64,000 nt of DNA from Desulfonema magnum (lineage in GTDB: Bacteria > Desulfobacterota > Desulfobacteria > Desulfobacterales > 4be13): NCBI RefSeq assembly GCF_017377395.1, contig NZ_CP061800.1:2852001-2916000 (forward strand). Direction: 5' to 3'. The notes beneath the pieces were generated by a model that saw only the letters and a program-made list of their open reading frames with translations, was not told where the DNA came from and did no database searches. The translations under genes and the position numbers were made by a program. Shown one piece after another: positions 37,170-45,166 of the stretch (the first letter of the stretch is position 1; each line of letters opens with the position of its first letter).

Positions 37170-37985
37170 ATGATGATAAATGCCTATACTTGTCTTTATG
37201 GGATACTGGGGAAACCGGTATCCCACAGCCTGAGTCCGCTGATGCACAACATCGCTTTTTCTCATATTGGCTGGAATGGCGCATATCTTGCTTTTGAGGT
37301 GAAGGATCTTGGCGCGGCCATTACAGGAATAAAGGCTCTGGAAATTAAAGGCATAAGCGTTACTATTCCCCATAAGATTGCCGTCATGGAATTTTTAGAC
37401 GAATTGGATGAGATGGCGAAGAACATCGGGGCGGTGAATACGGTGGTAAATCACCAGGGGATGCTTACCGGGTATAATTCGGACGGCCTCGGCGCCATGG
37501 CCGCGTTGTCTGAAAAAACGAGCATCAGGGAAAAGAATGTTGCGATTATCGGAGCGGGCGGGGCAGCACGTGCAATCGGTTTCGGAATATGCTCGGAACG
37601 CGGAAATGTCACCATTGTAAACCGATCAGCAGATAAAGGAGAGCGTCTGGCTGAGGCCCTCGGGGCTGATTTCTGTTCTCTTTCGGATATTGAAAAAATC
37701 AAATGCGATATTCTGATTAACACCACACCCCTGGGGATGACGCCGAACACCGACTCAACGCCGATACAAAAAAGATATCTTGAAAAAGGGATGATTGTGA
37801 TGGATATTGTTTATAATCCCTTAAAAACCCGTCTGCTAAAAGATGCTCAGGAAGCAGGATGCGTCACCATTGACGGTGTTGCCATGTTTGTGTATCAGGG
37901 CGCATTTCAGTTTGAATTGTGGACAGGGAAAAAAGCCCCGGTTGAGATAATGCGAAAGGCCGTATTGATGAAACTTGAAACCTGA
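37170..37985 (+). CDS. aroE: Shikimate dehydrogenase
   Basis: 271 residues. Reduces 3-dehydroshikimate with NADPH. Substrate site KPVSHSLSPLMHNIAF and VTIPHKIAVMEFLDELD (catalytic K and the later D of YNSDGLGA), nucleotide loop IIGAGGAARAIGFGI and INTTPLGMTPNTDSTP. The ribosome site is poor (GAGAG). It follows pheA after 222 bp that hold a palindromic element. The other shikimate genes (aroD/Q, aroK, aroA, aroC) are not in the window. Confidence 0.95.
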   Translation: MMINAYTCLYGILGKPVSHSLSPLMHNIAFSHIGWNGAYLAFEVKDLGAAITGIKALEIKGISVTIPHKIAVMEFLDELDEMAKNIGAVNTVVNHQGMLTGYNSDGLGAMAALSEKTSIREKNVAIIGAGGAARAIGFGICSERGNVTIVNRSADKGERLAEALGADFCSLSDIEKIKCDILINTTPLGMTPNTDSTPIQKRYLEKGMIVMDIVYNPLKTRLLKDAQEAGCVTIDGVAMFVYQGAFQFELWTGKKAPVEIMRKAVLMKLET

Positions 37986-38034
37986 AACTCGGAACTCGGA
38001 ACTCGGAATTTGAAATTTGAAATTTGAAACTTGC
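37973..38034. repeat. Heptameric array (CTCGGAA)n (ATTTGAA)n
   Basis: Starts in the last codons of aroE and runs as ACTCGGA then ATTTGAA units. A complementary tract (AGTTTCAAGTTTCCAGTTTC) is at 38383-38412. Confidence 0.75.
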
Positions 38035-38035
38035 T

Positions 38036-38100
38036 GATTTTAAAGGAGTTAGGGGAGGGCCGACCAAGCCCTGTAAGGGCGGCGTGTTTGTAGCAACTGA
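38036..38100. repeat. Family A half-element
   Basis: GATTTTAAAGGAGTTAGGGG arm followed by one GTAAGGGCGGCGTGTTTGTAGCA module; the right arm is missing. Confidence 0.6.
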
Positions 38101-38156
38101 AAATCTGTAATAATTATAAATATCTGACCCCAAAAAGTTACTATCAGAGACCGCTG

Positions 38157-38330
38157 CACTGGTTCCGTTCAGTGAGATTTTTCAGGGAAATTTATCGGAT
38201 TTGTTTGAAAAAACAGCAGCTTGGCTGACTTTTGGTCTGTTCATATAACCATCTGTTTTTACTAACTTTCCCATTGAACGGAACCAATGCCGAGACCGCC
38301 GAGGTTTTGAAAACCTCGGCGGTCTTATGT
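38157..38330. repeat. Structured intergenic region with nested inverted repeats
   Basis: TGGTTCCGTTCAGTG (38159 region) pairs with CATTGAACGGAACCA (38273 region). Directly after lies a 16-bp perfect hairpin, AGACCGCCGAGGTTTT with its complement (38293-38327). The hairpin may end the aromatic operon, though the T-run is short. The CCGAGGTT...AACCTCGG core is shared with 52262-52304. Confidence 0.55.
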
Positions 38331-38426
38331 CAGAAAATTTATGATCAGGTTCTTATCTGCACATAAGAAAATCTGCCGAAGCCAGTTTCAAGTTTCCAGT
38401 TTCAAATTTCAGGCAAGGAGGTTTCC

Positions 38427-38615
38427 ATGAATGTTTATGAAGCTGAAATATGGGAGGTTGATCGTGTAACCAAGATGGTTTATTCAGGCATATGTTTCAA
38501 AGAGGGTGATAAACCTAAATTGCATAAATTAAAGAGGCTGTTCATACCGGATGGCAGGCTGATCAATAATAATGACGAAGAACCTCTGCTGACGGGCGGC
38601 ATCATTCAGAAATAG
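38427..38615 (+). CDS. Hypothetical 62-residue protein
   Basis: AAGGAGG seven bases before ATG makes it a convincing gene. Begins MNVYEAEIWEVDRV; basic middle (KPKLHKLKRLF) and no signal or membrane segment. No family recognised. The next gene starts 58 bp on, so they may be co-transcribed. Confidence 0.65.
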   Translation: MNVYEAEIWEVDRVTKMVYSGICFKEGDKPKLHKLKRLFIPDGRLINNNDEEPLLTGGIIQK

Positions 38616-38672
38616 ACTGGTAATGAATTGTCAGGTTATTTTCAATAATGCAGGAAAGGAGATGAGAAAAGA

Positions 38673-39266
38673 ATGGCAGAGCACAAAGATATTCAGGAAC
38701 CGGAAGATTATACTGAAGCAGATTATATGGAGTTTGAGAGAAAACTTTTTTCACCGCTGGTACAGAAATCCGAGTTGGAAGATATCTGTATGACGCTTGC
38801 CCATCTTCCCACAAAACAGGCTCAGGATATCCTTATCCGATTTCGAGAATCACGTCGGGCCAGTGAGGTGGAATGGTTGGACTGTGCAGTGGAAGAAGGA
38901 GATTTTCTTTATCTTTCCCCGACAAATGAACAGGAAGAAAGAGATTATCTCGCTCTGAAAGTGATGCAGGAAATGTGGGATGAAACCATTGAGCTGCAAG
39001 TGAAGCATGATGAGGTCAGATTGGAACTGGATATGTTGGAGATCAGGTATGAAGCCATAAAATCGCTCGTTAAGAAAGGGGAAATTGAAGAGACCGAAGC
39101 CATCGGTCTTGAGAATTACAAAATTTTCAGAACCTCTGAGATGGAGACACTGGCCCGTGATATTTCCGTGAAGGAGAAAATATTTGACCAGATAAAGGCT
39201 TCCATCAGGACAGCAAAATATAAAGAGGTTGATCCGACATCTATGCGGCATGTGCATTTTACCTGA
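38673..39266 (+). CDS. Hypothetical helical protein, 197 residues
   Basis: AAGGAGATG upstream of ATG 38673. Acidic and soluble. An N-terminal region with ICMTLAHLPTKQAQDILIRFRESRRASEVEWLDCAVEEG is followed by a long coiled coil (about 95-185: ELQVKHDEVRLELDMLEIRYE and SEMETLARDISVKEKIFDQIKAS). The HLPTKQAQDILIRFRES segment resembles helical HEAT-like units. No function assigned. Confidence 0.7.
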   Translation: MAEHKDIQEPEDYTEADYMEFERKLFSPLVQKSELEDICMTLAHLPTKQAQDILIRFRESRRASEVEWLDCAVEEGDFLYLSPTNEQEERDYLALKVMQEMWDETIELQVKHDEVRLELDMLEIRYEAIKSLVKKGEIEETEAIGLENYKIFRTSEMETLARDISVKEKIFDQIKASIRTAKYKEVDPTSMRHVHFT

Positions 39267-39622
39267 AACGGCTGCTCTGGCAGGGCCAAAAATTGCCCGC
39301 TTTGTACAATCGTTTTTCAGAAAAAAACTGCATATCATACCTTGGCCCGGTCAGACACAGACCGCTTCATCTCTGATACCAAATCATAAAATTTCATCTG
39401 CCTTGCTATTTCTGCTTTTGCAGGAATTGTTATTTTATAATGAGATTTTTTTCTTTTATTATTAATAATTTAAGCAAGACAAAGCACAATCTGCCAAGTA
39501 TTTATGGATAATCCGTGGGCACTCACCAGCACTTAATTTAATTATCAGATAATATTTCATCTTGATATTTAAACAGCGTGTGATATAAGAGAAGAATTTC
39601 AGATGCACATAATGAGGAAGAC

Positions 39623-40159
39623 ATGATGAATAAACACCATAAAATTTTGGATACGGCAGAGATTGATCGCATACTCACAAGAATTACTCATGAGATCCTC
39701 GAAGTACATAAAGGGGCTGACAACCTTGCCCTCATAGGAATTCAGACCCGGGGCGTTTATCTTGCAAAACGTATATTTTCAAGGATTTATGAAATTGAAG
39801 GGGTTGAAATACCGACAGGTCATATGGATATAACACTGTACCGGGATGACTGGACCCGTATCAGTCCCAACCCCATTGTGCAGACCACGGAAATATCTTT
39901 TTCTGTGGATGAAAAACAGATTGTTTTAATTGATGATGTTCTTTTTACTGGCCGAACTGTGCGGGCCGCACTGGACGCGCTGATAGATTTTGGGAGACCG
40001 GATCGTATTGAGCTGCTTGTGCTTGTGGATCGGGGACATAGAGAGCTTCCCATTCAGGCCAATTATGTGGGAAAATTTGTTGAGACAAGACGTTCGGAAA
40101 GAGTAAATGTTTTGCTTGCAGAGCATGATGACGAGGACCAGGTTATTATTGAAGACTGA
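39623..40159 (+). CDS. pyrR: Bifunctional pyr operon regulator / uracil phosphoribosyltransferase
   Basis: 178 residues; GAGGAAG close to two adjacent ATGs (39623, 39626). The PRPP loop is VLIDDVLFTGRTVRAALDAL and the N-terminal RITHEILE and LIGIQTRGVYLAKRI are PyrR marks, with the basic VETRRSERV tail. PyrR binds pyr mRNA with UMP and can make UMP from uracil. No pyrimidine gene or attenuator is nearby. The start is 350 bp after the previous gene; no clear structure was found in that gap. Confidence 0.93.
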   Translation: MMNKHHKILDTAEIDRILTRITHEILEVHKGADNLALIGIQTRGVYLAKRIFSRIYEIEGVEIPTGHMDITLYRDDWTRISPNPIVQTTEISFSVDEKQIVLIDDVLFTGRTVRAALDALIDFGRPDRIELLVLVDRGHRELPIQANYVGKFVETRRSERVNVLLAEHDDEDQVIIED

Positions 40160-40180
40160 GGATAAGACTGAAGGTTGATT

Positions 40181-40687
40181 ATGGGAACCAGAGAACACAA
40201 GGAAAACGCTGCAAAGCATGTCAAAGTCGGAATTATCACCCTTTCAAGCACGCGAAGCCTGGCAAATGACAAAAGCGGGCATTGGATCAGTGAACAGGCC
40301 GGAAAAAACGGGCATAAGGTAGTGTTTCATCAGGTTATTCCGGATGATACCGAAACCATTGCCGATGCGATTCTTTATGTTATTAACAACTACGAACCCC
40401 AGGTGCTTTTGCTGACAGGGGGAACAGGCATCACTAAAAAAGATGTTACTGTCGAGGCTGTGCGGCCTTTGTTTAAAAAGGAACTTACAGCATTCGGCGT
40501 TCTCTTTGCACAACTGAGTTTTGAAGAGATCGGTTCGGCAGCGCTGTTATCCCGCGCGACCGCAGGCACGATTGATAATACAATCCTTTTTTGTATGCCC
40601 GGAAGCCTCAATGCATGCAAACTTGCCTGTGAAGCCCTTATTTTTCCCGAACTGGGACATCTTGTAAGGCACGTTTGCGAAGGATAA
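40181..40687 (+). CDS. moaB: MoaB/Mog-family molybdopterin biosynthesis protein
   Basis: 168 residues from ATG 40181 (AAGG six bases upstream; an in-frame TTG two codons earlier is less likely). Motifs VGIITLSSTRS, LLTGGTGITKKDVTVEAV (pterin-binding GGTG and D) and LFCMPGSLNACKLACEALIFPELGHLVRHV. Adenylates or binds molybdopterin on the way to molybdenum/tungsten cofactor. Twenty-one bases after pyrR, probably the same transcript. Confidence 0.92.
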   Translation: MGTREHKENAAKHVKVGIITLSSTRSLANDKSGHWISEQAGKNGHKVVFHQVIPDDTETIADAILYVINNYEPQVLLLTGGTGITKKDVTVEAVRPLFKKELTAFGVLFAQLSFEEIGSAALLSRATAGTIDNTILFCMPGSLNACKLACEALIFPELGHLVRHVCEG

Positions 40688-41082
40688 CCATTTTTTCTCA
40701 CAGTTAGTTCCAAGGGCATGATACTCGGATCACAGCCGTTTTCGGACGGTCTGACGGGAGATTCGGTCGCTGTGACGCGCCCAAAAATGACGGTGACATT
40801 CCCGGACAGAGAGCCGGATTCACAGTAAATCCGTTTTTCCCGGATCAGCCTTTGATGCACAGGCTTTCAGGAGACTTTTTTCAACGCTGTGCTGATACTG
40901 AATTGGGTTAGGAAGTTTGGTTTTGAAAAGCTGAAAAGGCGGTCTGGAAAACAGTGAAAAATGAAACCTGGGGAGCGTAAAAGACAAACATATCTTCGAA
41001 TAGGTAGAAATTTCATAAAAAAATGCTGAAAAAAAACCCGAGGATAGAAAGAAAATTTTTTTGATATTCAACTGTTTTTTTA

Positions 41083-42063
41083 TTATTTTAATTCAACCTC
41101 CAACCGACGGATAATTGATTCGATTTCTTCTTTGGGAATTTTTGAAAAATCTATCTTCAGATTCACTCCTTTTTCCTCATCGTCTATTAAAAGCACATTG
41201 TCTTCACCTTCTTTTTTCAAACGTACAACCTTATGCGCCAGTATTTTCTGGTGAAACCCTTTCAGGTGGAGTTCTTTTGGGGGATCGCAAATGACTTTGT
41301 CTTTTACATACCCCCATGTTTCATGGCTTATGAATATTTCATCCTTCTCTGCCGCGGTTTCCAGTCTTGACGCGAGATTCACAGGGGTTCCCACAATGGT
41401 GTAATCCATCCTTTCTGATGAGCCGAAGTTTCCCACCGTGCAATATCCCGTGGCAATTCCCATTCGGCAATGCAGGGGTTCCTGATAACCCAGATCATAC
41501 AATTTTTTTTGCAGATCTTTCATTTTTTCCCGCATTTCTATTGCCATGCTCACGCATCGCAGAGCATGGTCCTCATCGGAAGTAAATTCAGGATCTCCGA
41601 AAAAAACCATAATCGCGTCCCCCATATATTTATCAAGGGTCCCTCCCCATTTGATGACGATCTGGGTCATTATTTCAAGATAAAAATTCAAAAACTCTGA
41701 CAGAGCTTCTCCTTCCATATGAGAACTGGTATATGTGAAATCTTTGAGGTCTGAAAAGAAAACAGTAAGCTTCTTTCTCTGGGGTTTTATTTCAACATTC
41801 CCTTTTTCATGCGTAATTTTTTTAAACAACTGAAAGGAAACATACCGGCCCAGTCTTTCCAGTATCCTGTTTAGTTTTCGCTGCTGATTATCACTGACCC
41901 GCGTTACTGTTTTGGTCTGGCGAAGAAGCTTTTTGTAGTTTTTTAAGAGACCTTTGTATTCTTTCAGAAGGGTTTCTTTACCAACCGCCTCACCCTTTAA
42001 AAGCGATTCAGCGGTTTTTAAGGTGTCCTCTTCTTTAGAAAAGATGGAATTCTCTTTTTGCAT
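41083..42063 (-). CDS. Class III adenylate cyclase with SiaD-like N-terminal stalk
   Basis: 326 residues from ATG 42063 (GGGAG upstream), preferred over a start 16 codons earlier. Residues about 20-75 form a helical stalk (LLKEYKGLLKNYKKLLRQTKTVTRVSDNQQRKLNR) resembling, from memory, the SiaC-binding stalk of the diguanylate cyclase SiaD. The catalytic domain (about 98-285) has metal residues D105 and D149, adenine-selecting K145 and T222, and transition-state N229 and R233 (VGTPVNLASRLE). It should make cAMP, as K/T rather than E/C favours ATP over GTP. Downstream of siaC and siaB on the same strand, 121 bp after siaC. A C-terminal extension of about 40 residues ends in IPKEEIESIIRRLEVELK. 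Confidence 0.88.
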   Translation of the reverse strand: MQKENSIFSKEEDTLKTAESLLKGEAVGKETLLKEYKGLLKNYKKLLRQTKTVTRVSDNQQRKLNRILERLGRYVSFQLFKKITHEKGNVEIKPQRKKLTVFFSDLKDFTYTSSHMEGEALSEFLNFYLEIMTQIVIKWGGTLDKYMGDAIMVFFGDPEFTSDEDHALRCVSMAIEMREKMKDLQKKLYDLGYQEPLHCRMGIATGYCTVGNFGSSERMDYTIVGTPVNLASRLETAAEKDEIFISHETWGYVKDKVICDPPKELHLKGFHQKILAHKVVRLKKEGEDNVLLIDDEEKGVNLKIDFSKIPKEEIESIIRRLEVELK

Positions 42064-42184
42064 ATTTGCTCCCAAAATTAACAAATAATTCTCGGAACCC
42101 ATAATTATCATTTCATACTGATAATTATTATGTGCCGAATTTGCCGGGGATTATGATTTTAAAGCAATTGCGAAACTTGCAGCG

Positions 42185-42577
42185 TCATCTTTCAGGAGCT
42201 TTTTCAACGAGGTTGAATGTTACAGATTCCAAATCTTCCTGAAATTCTTCCCCGAACTCCAGGGCGTCTTCGTCGTCCTCTTCGTATATCCAGTTCAGGG
42301 TTATACGTTTTCCGTCACTTGCCGCCTCATCCAGTACGTCACAAAAATCCATCAGAACCTTTGAGGAGCTGCTGTTGAAATAAATAAGTTCCATATTGAC
42401 AGTGATATTCTGCTCACCGATATTTTCAAGGTACTCTTCCAGCCATTCAAAAACAGGCTGATAAAAGACCGAGGTATTTTCCGGGTAAGATTTGCCTTTG
42501 ATGCCAAGGGTGTGTTGCTCACAGTCAAAAGATATCTCAGGGGTATATTTCGTGGCTTCAATGATTAAGCTGTTCAT
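42185..42577 (-). CDS. siaC: SiaC-family regulatory phosphoprotein (DUF1987)
   Basis: 130 residues. In Pseudomonas SiaC, when unphosphorylated, binds and activates the cyclase SiaD; SiaB phosphorylates it and SiaA reverses this. Family marks are IEATKYTPEISFD, LGIKGKSYPENTSVFYQPVFEWLEEYL and MELIYFNSSSSKVLMDFCDVLDEA. The phosphosite region, NTSS in Pseudomonas as I recall, is NSSSS here, so a serine may take the place of the threonine. Starts 12 bp after siaB ends. Confidence 0.88.
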   Translation of the reverse strand: MNSLIIEATKYTPEISFDCEQHTLGIKGKSYPENTSVFYQPVFEWLEEYLENIGEQNITVNMELIYFNSSSSKVLMDFCDVLDEAASDGKRITLNWIYEEDDEDALEFGEEFQEDLESVTFNLVEKAPER

Positions 42578-42589
42578 TGTCTCCTTCTC

Positions 42590-43117
42590 CTAAATTACTA
42601 TTTTCATAGAAAAAAAAGAAAGTTTGTCATCAATCGTCTTAAAATTGAACTCAATGGGTTTGCTGGCCTTTTTTGCCATGTCAATGAATCCGAGTCCGGC
42701 ACCGCTACTTTCCGGAGGCGGTCCCTCCCTGCGCTTTCGTCTGTAATACTTCTTGAGTTCATCCTTGTTCATATTTTGCAGCTTTGTGAGATTTTCACGG
42801 AGTTTTCCGATTTTATTGTTGTCAACCATGTTTCCGCATAATACAAAATAATGCTTATTTTCATAACCCACTGCAATAATGCCGAGACTGAAATCTTCTT
42901 CCCTTTCATCAGAATAGCGCATAATATTCTGCGCATTTTCAACAACTGTGGAAAACACCCTGAGAACAGTGGATTTTCCGGCTTCTCCCATGGTCATGTG
43001 CTGTTCCAGGGTGGTGCCTATTTCCGCCACCAGGTTTTGGGAAATAGGACCGCTTAAACAAAAAAAGATGCCCCGCTTGCCGAGATCTTCCTTAAATTCA
43101 TAAAGATCTTTTAGCAT
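42590..43117 (-). CDS. siaB: SiaB-family protein kinase (DUF6272)
   Basis: 175 residues. GHKL-like small kinase: N-box VVENAQNIMRYSD with E and N spaced as in the family, and a glycine loop SSGAGLGFIDMAKKASKPIEF near residue 140. Phosphorylates SiaC. First gene of siaB-siaC-cyclase. No SiaA-like PP2C phosphatase is seen in the 1 kb upstream or elsewhere in the window. Confidence 0.85.
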   Translation of the reverse strand: MLKDLYEFKEDLGKRGIFFCLSGPISQNLVAEIGTTLEQHMTMGEAGKSTVLRVFSTVVENAQNIMRYSDEREEDFSLGIIAVGYENKHYFVLCGNMVDNNKIGKLRENLTKLQNMNKDELKKYYRRKRREGPPPESSGAGLGFIDMAKKASKPIEFNFKTIDDKLSFFSMKIVI

Positions 43118-44146
43118 ATAAGCCCCCCTTGTATTAACTGTTTATAACCAAACTTATATTAATCACATGATCTCCTGTATATTATTTCAGAAGGTTTTGT
43201 CCTGAAAAAGCTGAAATAATCTGATGTTATTTATCTTTTTCTTCCTGCTTCACAGCGGTGGTTTTACTGAAGAAAAATTCAGTCGGTGCCACATTCTCCA
43301 CAGGCTTGGAGTTCGGTGGGACTCACCGTATGTATTAAATACTTTCAATGTATTATGGTTAACAAAAGACAGATACCAGTTCAGTTCCTCTCTTTTCTAT
43401 ATCGTTCTCACGCGACATGTGAACAACTTCGTTTTTTATGATGTTAAGGGCTTTTTCCAAAAATAAAATACCGCCCTGCATTTTCCCTGTGTTTCCAAAT
43501 CAGGCATGTTATTTTTTTTGGAGTTCCCTAACGGCAAAGCAGGAAAAACGAGGTCAATGCCACCTCTGGTAAAATTATAAAAAAGAAATTAGCCAATTCG
43601 ATTTCTATTTGCAAGAGTTAGTTTCAGAGAATGTGTTCCCAAAATGAAATAAATCTGATAATTCGTAACAGCAGATGATGTCTGTTTCTGATATCTGTTT
43701 AATTATATTATTTATTTAAAACGATTACACAATGTTTATGTTATGCGGATGTTCAGCATGTCACTTTGGCAATATCTCCGGTCCGGGATAAAGAATTTCA
43801 TCACACTGAAAAGGGTTGATTTTAAAAACGCTGTGTTTTATAAAATACCATCTTCCGAAATAAATATGCTTATATAAAAATATTATTAAATCAGTTGGTT
43901 TGTTATATCAGCCTCATAAAATATCTGTAAAAACATTAAAAAATGAATGAATTATTTATTTTTTAATGAATGGGGATTTTTTATTTTTTATAATCATATT
44001 AAACATATCCCCCCGGCCCCCTTCAAGGGGGGATAAAATGTCACATCATCTTCCTCTTTGAAGGGGGCAGGGGAATGGAATTTTAAGGGTCGAAGAAAGG
44101 CGGCCTTCAGAATCTGCTCGGGCGGATTTTGTAAACCGGGAAAAAG
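43118..44146. other. About 1 kb without a recognised gene
   Basis: AT-rich, with only short frames lacking ribosome sites (for example 43224-43466 plus). At 44009-44075 a GGCCCCCTTCAAGGGGGG hairpin faces CCTCTTTGAAGGGGGCAGGGG, a small palindromic unit. The divergent promoters for siaB and the SH3/AMIN gene probably lie here but cannot be placed. Confidence 0.5.
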
Positions 44147-45106
44147 ATGAAAACCAATAGGTACTTATGGCATGTACCCAGATTTTTTACCGCTGTTGGC
44201 CTCAAACCTTGTATCATCATACTTGCAATCCTGGCAACCTATTTTATTCCGGGAGATGTGTGTCGCGGGGTTTCATTTATACCAAAGGAGACAGCACATG
44301 TAAAGAGCGCTGGTAATCTCTATGAAAAACCCGCAGAAAATTCCTCGGTAACGGATAAGCTGAAAGAAGGTGACACCGTCACATTTATTCTGAGTGAGGG
44401 CGAATGGTGCATTATAAAACTTTCAGATGACCGGTTAGGCTGGGCTCATAAAAGCCTTTTTGCGGACAAACCTCAGGTTTCGGAAAAAAAAGAGACAGCA
44501 GAAGAAATCCCTCCCGGAGTTACTCCTGTCCAAAAAAAGGTCAGGCTGAAGTTTAACAGGGGCCGTGTCCGGGAAGAACCTTCACTTCGGGCGGGAATAA
44601 AGCTTACACTTGAAAAAGGAGAGACTGTATCTGCTATTGGCGCAAAAGAGGGATGGTATCTTGTCAGACTTGATAATGGCACCGTGGGCTGGGCGCATCA
44701 GGGGCTTTTTATCGAATCTGATGAGCCTTTGTCCTCCGAAGATGCCTCTGGTAAAGATTTTGCTAAGGAAATTAAGGAGATTAAGGTTGATATTACACCG
44801 GGAGGAGAAGAAAAAATTGTCTTTGTGCTGAACGGGTTTTATCCGCCTGAAACCTTTGTTATTGAAGAGTCCGTACCCAAAGTGGTCTGCGATTTTTTCG
44901 GCCTGAGACTTGGCAGCGGTATTCGTCGTCAGACTGAGGTGAACGGTGACCTTGTTCAAAAAATACGAATCGGTGTTCACAAAGGGGCCGAGCCCAAAAC
45001 AAGAGTCGTGATGGATCTGGTGTCCGACCGGGACTACGAAGTGGAACAAATATTTTTCAGAAAAGAAAATCTCTATACATTAACATTCAAATCGGTCAGC
45101 AACTAA
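44147..45106 (+). CDS. Exported protein with two SH3-like domains and an AMIN domain
   Basis: 319 residues. A membrane segment or signal at about 20-40 (CIIILAILATYFIPGDVCRG). Two bacterial SH3 domains follow (about 48-108, GWAHKSLF; about 128-185, RVREEPSLRAG ... GWAHQGLF), then a C-terminal AMIN-like beta domain (IKVDITPGGEEKIVFVLNGFYPPETFVIEESVPKVVCDFFGLRL). Both domain types bind peptidoglycan or envelope partners. Acts in the periplasm; no catalytic domain. The ribosome site is weak (GGGAAAAAG). Confidence 0.82.
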   Translation: MKTNRYLWHVPRFFTAVGLKPCIIILAILATYFIPGDVCRGVSFIPKETAHVKSAGNLYEKPAENSSVTDKLKEGDTVTFILSEGEWCIIKLSDDRLGWAHKSLFADKPQVSEKKETAEEIPPGVTPVQKKVRLKFNRGRVREEPSLRAGIKLTLEKGETVSAIGAKEGWYLVRLDNGTVGWAHQGLFIESDEPLSSEDASGKDFAKEIKEIKVDITPGGEEKIVFVLNGFYPPETFVIEESVPKVVCDFFGLRLGSGIRRQTEVNGDLVQKIRIGVHKGAEPKTRVVMDLVSDRDYEVEQIFFRKENLYTLTFKSVSN

Positions 45107-45107
45107 T

Positions 45108-45152
45108 GATCTGAAATCCGAAACAAATTAAAATTGTTTCGGATTTCGGATC
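45108..45152. terminator. Two-way terminator between convergent genes
   Basis: ATCTGAAATCCGAAACAA pairs with TTGTTTCGGATTTCGGAT (one mismatch) around AATTAAA, exactly between the plus-strand SH3/AMIN gene and the minus-strand kinase gene. Confidence 0.7.
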
Positions 45153-45166
45153 TGTCTGTGATATTA

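Noticed and set aside
39267..39622. PyrR-binding attenuator upstream of pyrR
   Set aside because: No convincing antiterminator/terminator pair or conserved binding hairpin was found in this AT-rich gap.
40718..40828. 36-codon frame after moaB (MILGSQPFSDG...)
   Set aside because: Codon pattern looks coding, but the ribosome site is one base from the ATG and no family is known. Possibly a decayed remnant; not enough to call. The rest of 40829-41082 shows no gene.
43224..43466. 80-residue plus-strand frame
   Set aside because: No ribosome site, odd composition, AT-rich intergenic background.
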